NCBI GenBank assembly: GCA_958510825.1
Contig: CAUEHQ010000001.1
Location: 1 to 64,000 of the forward strand
Length of the DNA: 64,000 nt
DNA from: Brachypterus glaber
Taxonomy: Eukaryota > Arthropoda > Insecta > Coleoptera > Kateretidae
Direction: 5' to 3'
Shown here: positions 34,087 through 44,560 of the stretch, one piece after another
Numbering within the stretch: position 1 is the stretch's first letter
Layout: the number at the start of each line of letters is the position of its first letter
The notes under the pieces: generated by a model
Seen by the model: the letters and a program-made list of their open reading frames with translations, nothing else
Databases searched by the model: none
Told to the model about the DNA's origin: nothing
Program-made: the position numbers and the translations under genes

Positions 34087-34587
34087 CCATCCTCACATTG
34101 TACCTCAAGAACATACTATTATACTCCGAATCGGATTCAAAAATCATCTACCACAGCTTTACTATGTTCGTCTACTTCTTCCCAATACTTGGTGCTATAA
34201 TTTCAGATAGTTACCTAGGAAAATTTAACACTATTCTGTACGTTTCTGTGATATATGCAGCTGGTAGTATCATTATAGCCACTGCATCCGCGCCTTGGGT
34301 GCTACCTCAAAAAGCTTTTACCATGGTCGGACTGGCCTTGGTAGCAGTCGGTACCGGAGGAATAAAGCCATGTGTTTCAGCTTTTGGAGGTGACCAGTTT
34401 GTGCTGCCTCAGCAAGAATTGCAATTAGTAAGATTTTTTTCGCTATTTTACTTTGCGATTAACTCTGGCAGTTTAATTTCTACATTTTTAACTCCAATTC
34501 TAAGAGAGGATGTACATTGTTTTGGTAATGATCATTGCTATCCTTTGGCATTTGCAATTCCTGGTGGGTTGATGGTGATATCAATTG
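34087..34587 (+). CDS. SLC15/POT transporter, exon 3 (TM1 end to TM6 region)
   Basis: Acceptor TTTTAG (to 34086) and donor GTAAGC (34588). The 501-nt exon takes over in phase 1 (A from exon 2 plus CC gives Thr) and ends in phase 1. It encodes the rest of TM1 (ILTLYLKNILLY) and the first POT family signature, GAIISDSYLGKFNTILYVSV. It continues through AVGTGGIKPCVSAFGGDQF, the conserved loop and helix of the transport core, and the second signature FFSLFYFAINSGSLISTF. It then reaches LREDVHCFGNDHCYPLAFAI, conserved in animal PEPT/yin proteins. No stops or missing motifs. Confidence 0.97.
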
Positions 34588-34772
34588 GTAAGCATTTTTA
34601 AATTTTTAATATACCTACCTTTTGAGCCTAGGCTATTATTTACCTAATTAGATAAATAATATCTAATATTAGCAAATTAAATAAATAATAATTATAATAT
34701 TATCTATGTTTTATAATTATAACTAAACAAAATCAATAATAAATCAAGCTCAGTCCCAGGTAACTAAGGTAA

Positions 34773-36187
34773 CACGGTCCACCTGGACGATTTTAAATAA
34801 AAATTTCGTGGACCCCTACATTTTTTAGACTAAAACATACCTGATGATATAAGAAATCAATTTCCATTTGAAAGAAAATCGTAAAAGATACACTTTTTTA
34901 GAAAGATAAAAAAATGTTTTTTTGAGTAATAGGGTGTGTCAAAAAATCCCGATTTTCAAAATCGAAAACGCTTTCTGGCCACTCAAAAATGAGCCAAATT
35001 GATTAATGTTTAGAGGTAGCTCAAAGCACTCAAACTTTGAAAAATATCGGTACCTGTTTTTCGGATAAAAAGTGATTGTATATAAAATTAAGGAAATTTT
35101 GGAGGGCTTCTTTGGTAATATTTAGAAACAATACTAATTGTGAGAAACTAACAAAATTAATTACCCTTACCCTTAAGTTAGAACATAAAAAATTATTATT
35201 TGAAGACTTCGCGAAAATTTATTAAAAATAGGGCATATTTAAGGACATAACTTCCTTGTGAATGATTTTTTGACCAAGGTGCATATAAATTTTTTCTATG
35301 TTTTGAATGTTAAATAACCACTCATTACTAAAATATTTGTTTTTGGCTTTATATTTTTTTATTTTTGGTTCTTCATGCGTAAAAATTTACTTTTAAATGC
35401 ATTTATCTTTAAAACGGTTAAACCTGCGATGTTAAACCACAGAAACTTTTTTGTGTATTTTTACATGAAAAAGTATATTCCAACAAGACAAAATCAAAAA
35501 AAGTAGAGCGAAAAAAGTTTTAGGCAAAAAACAGAATATCCACCCGGTTTCGAATTGAAATTAATTTTTTTTTTACTCAACAAAAAAATAATGTCTTCTG
35601 TATAGTCATGTAGGTTAACATGTATATATGCTTATATACTAATATATAAGTTTGCAAATTTTTTATTTAAAACTATATTTTATGCACTTTTAAAAACTAA
35701 AATGGTATTTTCGCGAATCTGCAAATAATTGGCGATTTTTTATGTTCTAACTAAAGGGGAGGGGGATATAATTTTTTTAGTTCTTACAATTAGTATTGTT
35801 TCTAAATATTACCAAAGAAGCCCTCCAAAATTACCTCAATTTTTATCGGTATCAGTTTTTATCCGAAAAACAGGTACCGATTTTTTTTGAAAGTTTTAGT
35901 GTTTTGGGCTACCTCTAAACATTAATCGATTTGGCTCATTTTTGAGTGGCCACCGTTTTTTACTAAGAAGCAACTTTTAAGCCAGAGAGCGTTTTTGATT
36001 TTGAAAATCGCGATTTTTTGACACACCCTATTACTCAAAAAAACGTTTTTTTATCTGTCTAAAAAAGTGTATCTTTTACGATTTTCTTTCAAATGGGAAT
36101 TGATTTCTTATGTCATTAGGTATGTTTTAGTCCAAAAAATGTAGGGGTCCACGAAATTTTTATTTAAAATCGCCCAGGTGAACCGTG
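34773..36187. mobile_element. Fold-back element with about 450-bp arms, GTAA duplication (Chapaev-like ends)
   Basis: The ends are CACGGTCCACCTGG (34773) and CCAGGTGAACCGTG (to 36187), flanked by GTAA on both sides (34769-34772 and 36188-36191). The two halves are reverse complements to about 35220 and from about 35700. Paired landmarks are TTCGTGGACCCCTACATTTT, GTAATAGGGTGTGTCAAAAA, GAGGTAGC and GGAGGGCTTCTTTGGTAATA. A 4-bp duplication with CAC termini is the pattern described for Chapaev elements (CMC superfamily). That assignment is inference because no transposase is present. Arm divergence is roughly a tenth by eye. Confidence 0.85.
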
Positions 36188-36293
36188 GTAACTAGGATCA
36201 CACATTCTCATTCAACTCCTTTTATTTAATCCAACCAGGTTGAAGTCGTCTGAATATGAACAGAAGATTTATTAACTATATCCCTCTATAACC

Positions 36294-37504
36294 CAGTCCG
36301 CAGAACCTCGTCAAAATGACGTCATAATCTGGTGACTTATCTCCAGATATGACGTGACTATATAACGACAATATGACGTGAAAATGACCTCCTAATGTCA
36401 CAGACCGATGACGCAATATATCTGACGTCATTTTTAAGTCATGAAATGTTATTATGACGTGAATTTCACGTCTTAAAATATTTTTTATTTACCAAAAAAC
36501 CACTGAATATTATTGTGTAAGTGTATATATTGACCACACTATAATAACAATGTTACATAATCTAATATAGACGTAAACAAAATATAAATTGTACAGAGAT
36601 ATCACTTGGTATGGAAGCAGTAACCAAACTTCTTGACTATTTTAAAATGGCTTTTACTTATTTTACCTCTTCGCTTAATTTTCGCACTTCTTTATAGATA
36701 TCCTCCTAACCTAAAATAATAAAAAAATTATTATGTTATAACTGTCTAATTAAATTAATATAGTGTAAAATACCCATAAAAATAGGCCCTAGAACGACAA
36801 TAAACCATTACAATTACAATAAAAAATAATGTTATAAATTATTTCAATATTTAGGGTGTCCCCAGTTCGCAACTATCATAGTCATAGTTATTCTAGGTAC
36901 TTACCCACGAAAATATAAGGAAAATACTCGGAAAAATCAAAAACAAACAAAAGAAAAACTCAAAACAATCACGTAGAGCTGGCGTCCATGTTGCTGGCAA
37001 GATTCAAGATGGACGTGTACTACTCGCGTAGCCAAAAATAAGAGCGCGTAATTTAAACTATACATAGTCGAAATTAATTAATTTTGACACATAAAAAAAA
37101 TATGCATACATAAATTGTAGTTTAGGTAGCTACGTAAAATATAAAAAAAATGTAAGTACCATATGCGTTTGAGTAAAGGGAGTTACTTAAACAATAAACG
37201 ATATTTTATTTTTGATGATAGATTTTTTTTTACATACCATACCATAATAACTAAGAAAATGCTTTCCAAGTACTACCTATTGCAGACTATACAACTGGTT
37301 GGTGTTAGTTATAGTTTCTAATAAAAATAATAAAATTATAATATATTATATCACCAAGAAAAGTTGGCAATATGACGTGATTAAATAACGTCAGAAATTC
37401 TTCAATTAACTGACGTCAAAATGTCGTCGATCATTGGTCGACTGACGTCTATTGACCAGTAATCACCAGATTTTGACGTCATTTTGACGTGCCTCTGCGG
37501 ACTG
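36294..37504. mobile_element. TIR element rich in TGACGTCA-type words, 1.2 kb
   Basis: CAGTCCGCAGAACCTCGTCA at 36294-36313 pairs with its near-complement ending CTGCGGACTG at 37504. The pairing continues through AAATGACGTCATAATCTGGT. Within about 190 bp of the left end and 130 bp of the right end, TGACGT or ACGTCA cores occur more than a dozen times, an unusual density. No coding sequence was found. The target duplication is unclear. Confidence 0.78.
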
Positions 37505-37516
37505 AGAACATAAAAT

Positions 37517-37672
37517 AGTTTTTTCCTCTGTCAACAATAGTTTTCCTCTGCCAACTTTTAGTACCCCCTGCTCGCTTCGCTCGCCAACCCGTTTAACCCT
37601 CTATAATATAAAATGTTAAAGTTGACAGAGGAAAAAACCCGGGGGTTGGCGAGCGAAGCGAGCAGGGGTACC
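37517..37672. repeat. Hairpin with GC-rich GCGAGCGAAGCGAGC core
   Basis: The left arm 37561-37591 (GTACCCCCTGCTCGCTTCGC and on) pairs with 37642-37671. An outer pair, TTTTTCCTCTGTCAAC near 37518 with GTTGACAGAGGAAAAA near 37621, gives a nested arrangement. The GCGAGCGAAGCGAGC core is itself a near-palindrome. Similar GAGCGAAGC words occur at 44728 and, as CGCTCGCTACGCTCGCTC, at 45254. It is probably a small MITE. Confidence 0.7.
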
Positions 37673-37708
37673 CCCCTACTCTGCAAAAAAAATATTTTCG
37701 GTTTCTTT

Positions 37709-37970
37709 GGGAGGCATAGCGTAGTGGCTAGCGCGTATGCATAGCAAGTCTACTAGTGTAAGTTCGATTCTCACTAGCACCGATTTGCCTTTTTCAATTA
37801 ATTAATAATTGAAATTTGGCGAAGGCGATAAGTGAAACGAACACTCCCTAGAAACTGGTTCGAAAGTCAGTATAAGCCGATGGTTCCCTCTACTACTAGC
37901 CCACACAAGTCCTGGACTTAGGGGATGCTTAATTAAGTAGAATAGTACGAGGTTAAACAAAAAAAAACAT
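37709..37970 (+). mobile_element. tRNA-derived SINE, copy B (variant tRNA head)
   Basis: The head GGGAGGCATAGCGTAGTGGC contains an A box that fits the consensus (TAGCGTAGTGG). The B box AAGTTCGATTCTC lies at about 37756. The core and 3' end (CTTAATTAAGTAGAATAGTA, then CGAGGTTAAACAAAAA) match copies A and C closely, but the tRNA-like head differs from theirs. A target duplication was not found. It sits in the transporter intron in sense orientation. Confidence 0.82.
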
Positions 37971-38036
37971 GTATTAATCAACTCTGTACATGATGACTGG
38001 TAACTTATACAAACTCTAATTTTTTACTCGAATATA

Positions 38037-38323
38037 TGGTCTGGTTCATCAAGCAAGAGAGTAAATTAAAAATCGCACAGTGAATATTTTCAAAACAGAT
38101 TCGAATATTGGATGTGCGAATATACTGAGTAGTTTTAGTATAAAACATAACTATATTCTATACACAAACGTATACTATTCAAACCTGTTGTAAAAATATT
38201 TACTGTGCGATTTTTAATTTACTTCTTTTTTGATGAAACAGACATTAGCGTAACTTATAAACTGAGTGGATTGTGGTCTGTTTCATCAAGCAAGATAGTA
38301 AATTAAAAATCGCACAGTGAATA
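38037..38323. mobile_element. Small MITE plus an extra terminal copy
   Basis: The words GTTTCATCAAGCAAGA and AGTAAATTAAAAATCGCACA, then GTGAATATTTT, occur at about 38045-38092. They occur inverted at about 38198-38243, and again in direct orientation at about 38280-38327. The first two form a MITE of about 210 bp; the third is a solo end of a second copy. A fragment, GCACTGTGAATTTTTCAAA, is also at 39753. Confidence 0.75.
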
Positions 38324-38374
38324 TTTTTCCTACGATGGATCTAGTTAATAGAAAATCTATTATTATTATTATTA

Positions 38375-38446
38375 ATACCCTATTGAAAATGACGGGTTTG
38401 TGCACCATTTATACCCGCCCAGACCCGTAATTTTCAACAGGGTATT
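38375..38446. repeat. Hairpin repeat, short copy (relative of 40453-40591)
   Basis: ATACCCTATTGAAAATGACG at 38375 pairs with the complement ending ACAGGGTAT at 38446. The loop contains GTGCACCATTTATACCCGCC. The same arms and loop words recur at 40453-40591, where a further hairpin is nested inside. Confidence 0.75.
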
Positions 38447-38679
38447 ATTAAAAACAGTGCGTTTCCGCAAACAGATTCTTATACTCGAACTCTACTTTTC
38501 TCTCAATAAAATATAATAAGTAAATAATTTATAAAAATAAAATTTAAGCTCTTGTCAATATTTTCAATAATAATCCTTCTTACAGTTCGTTAATGTTAAG
38601 TTGCTTAATATTTTAAATCCAATATTTTTCTTAGTTATTTTTTTTCTAATTTTGTTGTGTGATATTTGATATATATCAC

Positions 38680-39107
38680 CAGTACCCGGCGTGTTTCCAG
38701 TTATAGTCCAGTCTTCAGGTCAATAAAAAACGCTTTACCCTGAAATAATTCAGGGAGTTTTGCTTTTCGGTTTGTGGATAGGGTTTAAGGCCGCAAATAA
38801 AAAAAAATAATTTTGCAACGTTGAACTCGATTTGGAACTGTCATTGTTTTAATGTATTTTTCACAAAAAAACGGATTTTTCAAAATATCCTAATATCGGT
38901 GCATCCTAGGAGAAAAGACGTACTATATAAAAATAAAGAAGACCAAATTTACAAAAAAAATTATTCCAGTTCAGCGTCGCAAAATTGTTTTTTTTATTTG
39001 CAGCGTTAAACCCTACCCAATAAACAGAAAATCAAAACTCCCTGAATTATTTTTAGGTAAAGCGTTTTTTATTGACTGGACTATAACTGGAAATACGCCG
39101 GATACTG
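38680..39107. mobile_element. MITE with CAGTACCCGGCGT ends, 428 bp
   Basis: CAGTACCCGGCGTGTTTCCA at 38680-38699 pairs with its near-complement ending GCCGGATACTG at 39107. Pairing continues for about 130 bp through AGTTATAGTCCAGTC, AATAAAAAACGCTTTACC and CTGAATTATTTCAGGGAGTT-like words. Open frame 38821-39009 lies entirely inside and is not a gene. The right end is only 69 bp from transporter exon 4. Confidence 0.8.
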
Positions 39108-39176
39108 TAAATCACTATGTGAACCCACTAGATAATATAGCTGAGAAGTATATTTTAATAAAACTTTTAATTTTAG

Positions 39177-39259
39177 TTATTTTTGCACTTGGAAAGTCAC
39201 TGTACAGAATAGAACAACCCAAAGGAAACGTTGTTGTTCAAGTATCAAAATGCATTGGT
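39177..39259 (+). CDS. SLC15/POT transporter, exon 4
   Basis: Acceptor TTTTAG (to 39176) and donor GTAAGT (39260). The 83-nt exon begins in phase 1 and ends in phase 0. It encodes VIFALGKSLYRIEQPKGNVV and then VQVSKCIG. The GK-LY---P--GN----V--CI pattern is the conserved end of TM6 and the start of the cytosolic loop in animal oligopeptide transporters. It is followed by an unusually short 54-bp intron, in contrast to the 4.6-kb intron before it. Confidence 0.95.
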
Positions 39260-39313
39260 GTAAGTAATAATAAATTTTTTCTAACAGTTTTTCTTACGAA
39301 GCATTACTTTTAG

Positions 39314-39533
39314 AACGCAATCAGTTTAAAGATGAAACGTGATAAAACTAAAAAAGCAAAAGAACACTGGTTGGACTACTCTACGGAAAAATATGGCACG
39401 CAATTGGTCAACAATGTCAAGGATACTTTAAAAGTTTTGGTACTGTATATCCCTCTACCAATTTTTTGGGCCTTGTATGATCAACAAGGATCTGCATGGA
39501 CACTACAGGCTGCACGTATGGATGGAGACATAG
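39314..39533 (+). CDS. SLC15/POT transporter, exon 5 (cytosolic loop and TM7)
   Basis: Acceptor CTTTTAG (to 39313) and donor GTTAGT (39534). The 220-nt exon starts in phase 0 and ends in phase 1. It encodes the basic cytosolic loop (KMKRDKTKKAKEHWLDYSTE) and then TLKVLVLYIPLPIFWALYDQ, QGSAWTLQAARMDGDIG. FWALYDQQGS-WT-QA-RM is strongly conserved in this family and lines the substrate pathway in TM7. The usual Arg or Thr after GS is Ala here, a mild deviation. Frame and motifs are intact. Confidence 0.96.
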
Positions 39534-41659
39534 GTTAGTGGCACTAGTAGAAATTACTGTTCATAAAAAATTAAAAAAAAAGGTACCTACTCTGATATTG
39601 GAATATTATTTTACCACACTAAACTCCAAAAGAGAAACGAACCTAAAATATTGTCCAAGTTTGAGGAATCAGATGCTTGATTGTAATTAATTATGCTTTA
39701 TTTTATAGTCACATTTTAAAAAAAGATGACACTTTTTGCACTATTTTTAAATCGCACTGTGAATTTTTCAAACTCCATTTAAGTTAATGCCACCGGTGCG
39801 TCATCGCTTTATTTCTAGAGCGGCGCACGAAGCACCCGTGCGTCATGTTCACTGGAAAATTTAACGGTCAGTATTTCGCTTGCTGCGAAGGTGTTGAATA
39901 GTTGTTAGTTGTTAAACAAAATTAACTTTAACTTCTGGTTTTGGTTTCATATGTTTGTCTTTCTTAGTTTAAAAAATACATGTTTTTAAGCAAAAAACGA
40001 CGTTTAGGTGTTTTTTGTCGACCATGGAATAACTCAAATATTCTTCCATATTCTGGTGGTTTACAATAAAACTAATAATTTAAACCCAAACATTTTAAAA
40101 TCTATGAAGTTAATAATTTTTTATTCGCAATGAGGTTTACGTTAACTCCATACGTGTATACACGGCTTGTTTTAAAAACATTCACCTAATAGGTCTGGCA
40201 CCTCCAATATTTTTTTCTGAATATGGTTCTTTGGTATATTTTAAGTATTCTCTACAAAACTTAAAAAAAGTTAGATGACTTTTCGCAATATCGTCTTAAA
40301 GCCTTTTCGGATGCCTTGGTTATTACATTGGTAATATGATTAATCATCATTATTTCTATAACCAAACCAGTTCAGAAATATATACTTTAAAGCTCTTTAG
40401 ATATCCTTTGGTTATAAGTTTAATCATATCGAAAAGCATTTTAACCGTTTGTATCCCAACCCCATTGAAAATGACGGGTCTGTGCAGGTATAAGTGGTCA
40501 TAAACCGGACTTGAGCGGGTGACTTTCAACCGCTTAAGTCCGGTTTATGCACCATTTATACCCGTGCAGACCCGTCATTTTTAATAGGGATTGTATTAAA
40601 TACACAGCCACACAAAGAAATCATTATCCAGATACTAGACCAACGCATTTTTATATGTTCAGGTCGCTGAAACCGAATTTGACCTAAGAATTGATTCATC
40701 AGGTCACATTTTTTTATACACTTAAATTCAGATGTTTTTAACCTCTTGTCTACCAGAGTATCAAATTTGTAACAAACCGAATTAAACAAGAAAATATGTA
40801 AAATATTTAAAAAGTATCAGTTTTCGCCATTGTATTTTGTTTGTAAACTAATATTTACAAGTTTTTAAGGCACAAAGACCTCTGGCCCGTTTTAAATGAG
40901 TTTTCTTTTGCCCAAAAGGTATTATGGCTTTATTTTGCAATGATAAATTTTTTTTAAAATAATTATTTATACAGGGTGCCCCAAAATAAATAAATACCAC
41001 CTTTTTTTAATAAAATAAAAATTTAAACAAAATATACATTATTATTGACTTAACTTTTTATTTTGATCTTCTTTTTACAAAAATATATTTGTTCTTATTA
41101 GCATTTAATAATTCAATACACAATAGGTTAAGTGTAGAAAAAAATTGTGACCTGATTGAGCAATTCTGAGGTCAACTTCGGTTTCGGTTGCGACCTAGAA
41201 TATATTAAAATGCGTTAGTCTAGTCTAGTCTGGTACATGATTTTTTTTTGAGTAATAAAAATTTTTTTTTCATGTGCCAGAGACTACTATCGGCGACAAA
41301 TGAACAGACACGTGTGTTTCAGATCTATTTAAAAAAAAACTATGCCTTGAAAAAAATTCAAAAAAATATATGTTGATATTTAGCTATATCTGCATAGTAT
41401 TGTGAAGTTTCAAAATTTTATTACACTCGTTTATTTATAATTCATAAAAATCCAAAAAAATAGCACGTTCTTTGGCTATATTGAAGAAAGTTTAACTTTT
41501 ACAGTCAATAAGTTGGTTAATACTTAATATTTTTTTATGAAATTTTCAGAATGTAAAGTGATGTTTTCTATTTCACATAAATTAAAAAAAAAGAAAAAAA
41601 ATGCTCGTTTTTTAATAAAAATATAAACTGTAGGGAGTTCCTATACCTAATTTACAACA
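39534..41659. other. Intronic stretch with hairpin repeats and GTCGCTGAAACCGAAT motif copies
   Basis: No gene here. A hairpin repeat lies at 40453-40591. The motif GGTCGCTGAAACCGAATTTG at about 40662 and its diverged complement (GAGGTCAACTTCGGTTTCGG) at about 41169 belong to a motif family that also occurs at 47073-47142 and 48520-48552. CACCGGTGCGTCATCG and GCACCCGTGCGTCATG at about 39790 and 39831 form a short direct repeat. Confidence 0.5.
40453..40591. repeat. Hairpin repeat with a second hairpin nested inside
   Basis: CCCATTGAAAATGACGGGTC (about 40461) pairs with GACCCGTCATTTTTAATAGG (about 40568). Inside, AAACCGGACTTGAGCGG (about 40501) pairs with CCGCTTAAGTCCGGTTT (about 40531). The outer hairpin is shared with 38375-38446; the inner one is new, suggesting an insertion into the loop. 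Confidence 0.8.
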
Positions 41660-42058
41660 AAGATATAAAGAACTTTCACTTTCGGGTTTAGACCGTGTTA
41701 ATGGATTTTCACTTTCCGACGTTTCGTCTCTTACTACTAGAGACATCTTCAGGGATTAATCTGAAACTAAGTTTCGAATCAACTTGTGTCACTATTTATG
41801 ACGAGTTGTGGTTATTCACCCGTGACGAGGTTTTTCCTATCAAAGACTTCCATATTGCAGGTAAGTGGAAGTCTTTGATAGGAAAAACCTCGTCACGGGT
41901 GAATAACCACAACTCGTCATAAATAGTGACACAAGTTGATTCGAAACTTAGTTTCAGATTAATCCCTGAAGATGTCTCTAGTAGTAAGAGACGAAACGTC
42001 GGAAAGTGAAAATCCATTAACACGGTCTAAACCCGAAAGTGAAAGTTCTTTATATCTT
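41660..42058. repeat. Perfect palindrome: two 193-bp arms, 13-nt loop
   Basis: By direct base-by-base comparison the left arm 41660-41852 is the exact reverse complement of the right arm 41866-42058, around the loop TATTGCAGGTAAG. The same 75-codon open frame (beginning MLMDFHFPTFRLLLLETSSG) is therefore read from both strands. I do not recognise a protein family and think it is a by-product. The right arm holds CCTGAAGATGTCTC, a short stem, then AGAGACGAAACGTCGG at 41968-42003. This resembles, with deviations, a hammerhead ribozyme core and is a motif seen in several metazoan repeats. A transcript would fold into long double-stranded RNA. Confidence 0.93.
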
Positions 42059-42542
42059 AATGGCCGTGAAAGCTTAAAATCTAAAATTACAACAAAGAAT
42101 TTTTTTTCGGGATATTATATAATATACAATATATAATATTAATATATTATGCATAATATAAGTAAAAATCATTTTTAATAAAATAATTCTAAATAATATA
42201 TTTTTAAGGACAAAAAGAAATATTTTGTAAAATTAAATTAGTAAAACTATTTATCCCTTTCTATTCTCGGTTAACCACTATCTTTATATAGCGGAGAATT
42301 TAAATTTATTATGGTATTTTCGCTGAGGTTTTGTATTTTGCTAATATTTATAGTTAATATATAACTATAAATAATAATCTTATTTTTCCTTTTACAAGAA
42401 TAATACAGAAAATTTTCTGTTTTAACATAGAAAATGTGTAAATACAACATTAAAATAGGATATAAAAATAAAAACTTTTAATTTATAGTTTACAGTTTTG
42501 TACTTATGATAATAATATTTCCACATACCTAAATATTTAGCG
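42059..42542. other. AT-rich non-coding stretch
   Basis: Nothing recognisable. An ATATAATATACAATATATAA-type palindromic AT patch lies near 42115. Confidence 0.5.
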
Positions 42543-44560
42543 ATGCCATTCACTAACTTACAAACGAAAGATACTATCATACAAGTAGAAAGCTTTTTTG
42601 ATAAAGAAAAAAATAATGGAATACAAAGTATAAATGTAAACAAAAAATTGCAAAGAACAGCTGGTTTTCTGGGTATTAGTTTATCAACTGTTAATCGAGT
42701 ATTGACTAGGTTTATTTTGGTTCTCGAAAATGGCAGTTCTGAACTGTTTCGAAAACGGTGCAGTTGCAAGTGCGCAATGCACAGTCACACCTGCGCTGAT
42801 TTCGAAAGAGTTCAGAACTTCGATTTTCGAGAACCAAAAAAACCTACTGAGTATAAAGTAAGTGGCTTTAAAAACTGGTGGCGGCCGAAAAAAAGATAGA
42901 AATTGTATCTATAAGAAGAAGCGTAGTAGCCTTTTATTTTGAGCGAAATTTTCCTACCGTAATAGAAGTTCATCAAAAGCTAAAGGAAAATGTTGATGAT
43001 TTTTGGAGTTGCGTTCCATCCGTGGAACGGGCAACATGTATACTTTCGGCTAGAGTTTATAAAACGGTAACAACGTTTATTTTACGCATTACGTATTTTA
43101 TGTGAAAATGTGTTTGTCAAGAAAATATTAATACTTCGAAACCGTTCTAACTATTGAAATTGATTTTACAATGGAAAATTTGATGTTTGTGGTGTATTTT
43201 CGTGGATGATTCTGGATTAGGGTTGCCAACGTGTTTTTGTGGTTATGTTGAGAAGAAAATTTATTTATTTGAAACGATTAGAGGGACTCACTTCAAGGCT
43301 AATATTTGTATCTGGTCAAAAAGAACGAGAGTTCAAGACCATTAAGACTTTTTGGGCCACTTTAATTTAGTGTCCAAAAGGTAATTTTAAAGAAGAAGAA
43401 GAAGTTGATGATTTTTCAGTTATTTACAACAGAACCTTATTGCGATGGTTCAAGAAGATAAAATTTTCATACCAAAAATTAAACAAAAGGCCTATTTTAA
43501 TGGAAAAAAATTCCGCAGCCAAAAGATCAGAATTTTTGTATAATATTGAGCGGTATCGTGAACCCGATTGGAAAATATATCATACTGATGAAACCTGGTG
43601 TGGTGCTAATTATTTCAAGCAATTTGGGTGGAATGTGGAGCCAGAAATGAAAGGCGCCCCAAAACCTATCTTGAAAACTTGTATATTTCATTGATCCAAA
43701 ACAAAATTTTTATTGTCTTGAAAAGTGGTATTTTTAGGCTTAAAAAAGTTGTAATTTTTGACTTTCTCTTCCCCCCCCCCCCCCCACAAAAACTTCTTTG
43801 CTACGGCCCTGGAGGAGACGTACAAGAAATAAATGGCTATAGAGGCGAAATACAGAAGCCATCTAGAGCTGGAAAGCGAGATATAATTTTACACATACGA
43901 AATAAAAATGGATTCTTGGAAGAGTGTAAAATGTTTTATTGGAGTAAAAGTCCAAACCAAATGTTTTATTAGAGTAAAAGGCTCCGGTGATTATGATGGC
44001 GAAATGAATAAGCAACATTTTGAAGATGATTTCGGTTGGTCTTCCACCCAATAAGTCTGTCATTGTAATTGATCAGGCACCTTTCATACCTTGTTAGATC
44101 CTGAGTTTAGGAACCTAAAAATAAAGTGGAGAAAAGCTGAAATTATAGAATGGATATCAAAAAGATAAATAATTTTACCTGAGGGCGTGCTTAAATTCGA
44201 AAATATAACGTAAATTCGACTTTTTGATTTGATCATTTAAAAAAAAAACTTCCTACTGGATAAAATAAGGAGGAAAGAATGTAAAGTTACTATGGCTACC
44301 GGTTGCTCGTTGCTAATTTAACGCAAAAAAAGGTGGCAAAACTAAATACAACTTTTAAGATAAATGATATTTTGCAATTATGTATTGATACAATGCAAAA
44401 CTACCTGGTTTAGTTTGGAAAAATTATGTTGAGCATGCTAAAAAAGTTGAAAAAAAATATCGTTCCAAAGAACATCTTATAGACCATGTATAAATATGGC
44501 GACGATGATGAAGAAGAGGAGGAAAAAGAAGAAAATTTATTTGAGTCAGAATCTGATTTG
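42543..44560 (+). pseudogene. Decayed IS630/mariner-type (DDE_3) transposase
   Basis: The pieces lie in order on the + strand in several frames. There is an N-terminal helix-turn-helix (AGFLGISLSTVNRVL, from about 42658). Next comes the first catalytic Asp in IYHTDETWCGANYFKQFGW (about 43577). GKRDIILHIRNKNGF follows (about 43875), then GDYDGEMNKQHFEDD (about 43988). The second Asp is in SVIVIDQAPF (about 44057), and the region with the last acidic residue is WRKAEIIEWISK (about 44131). A C-terminal WKNYVEHAKKVEKKYRSKEH is followed by an acidic tail (to about 44560). This order fits DDE_3 transposases common in insects. Multiple frameshifts, stops and a hairpin insertion at 42717-42837 make it a pseudogene. 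TIRs were not located. Confidence 0.82.
42717..42837. mobile_element. 121-bp hairpin MITE inside the transposase pseudogene
   Basis: TTGGTTCTCGAAAAT at 42717-42731 is the complement of ATTTTCGAGAACCAA at 42823-42837. Further inner pairs are GTTCTGAACTGTTTCGAAA with TTTCGAAAGAGTTCAGAAC. It falls between the helix-turn-helix and the following residues of the transposase, which are contiguous in relatives, so it is an insertion. By chance it keeps an open frame. Confidence 0.78.

Noticed and set aside
41695..42023. Two 75-codon open frames on opposite strands with nearly the same protein
   Set aside because: They are the automatic result of the perfect palindrome; no protein family or codon signal supports a gene.
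42422..42769. 115-codon minus-strand frame
   Set aside because: It overlaps the transposase pseudogene on the other strand and its residues are A/T-driven.
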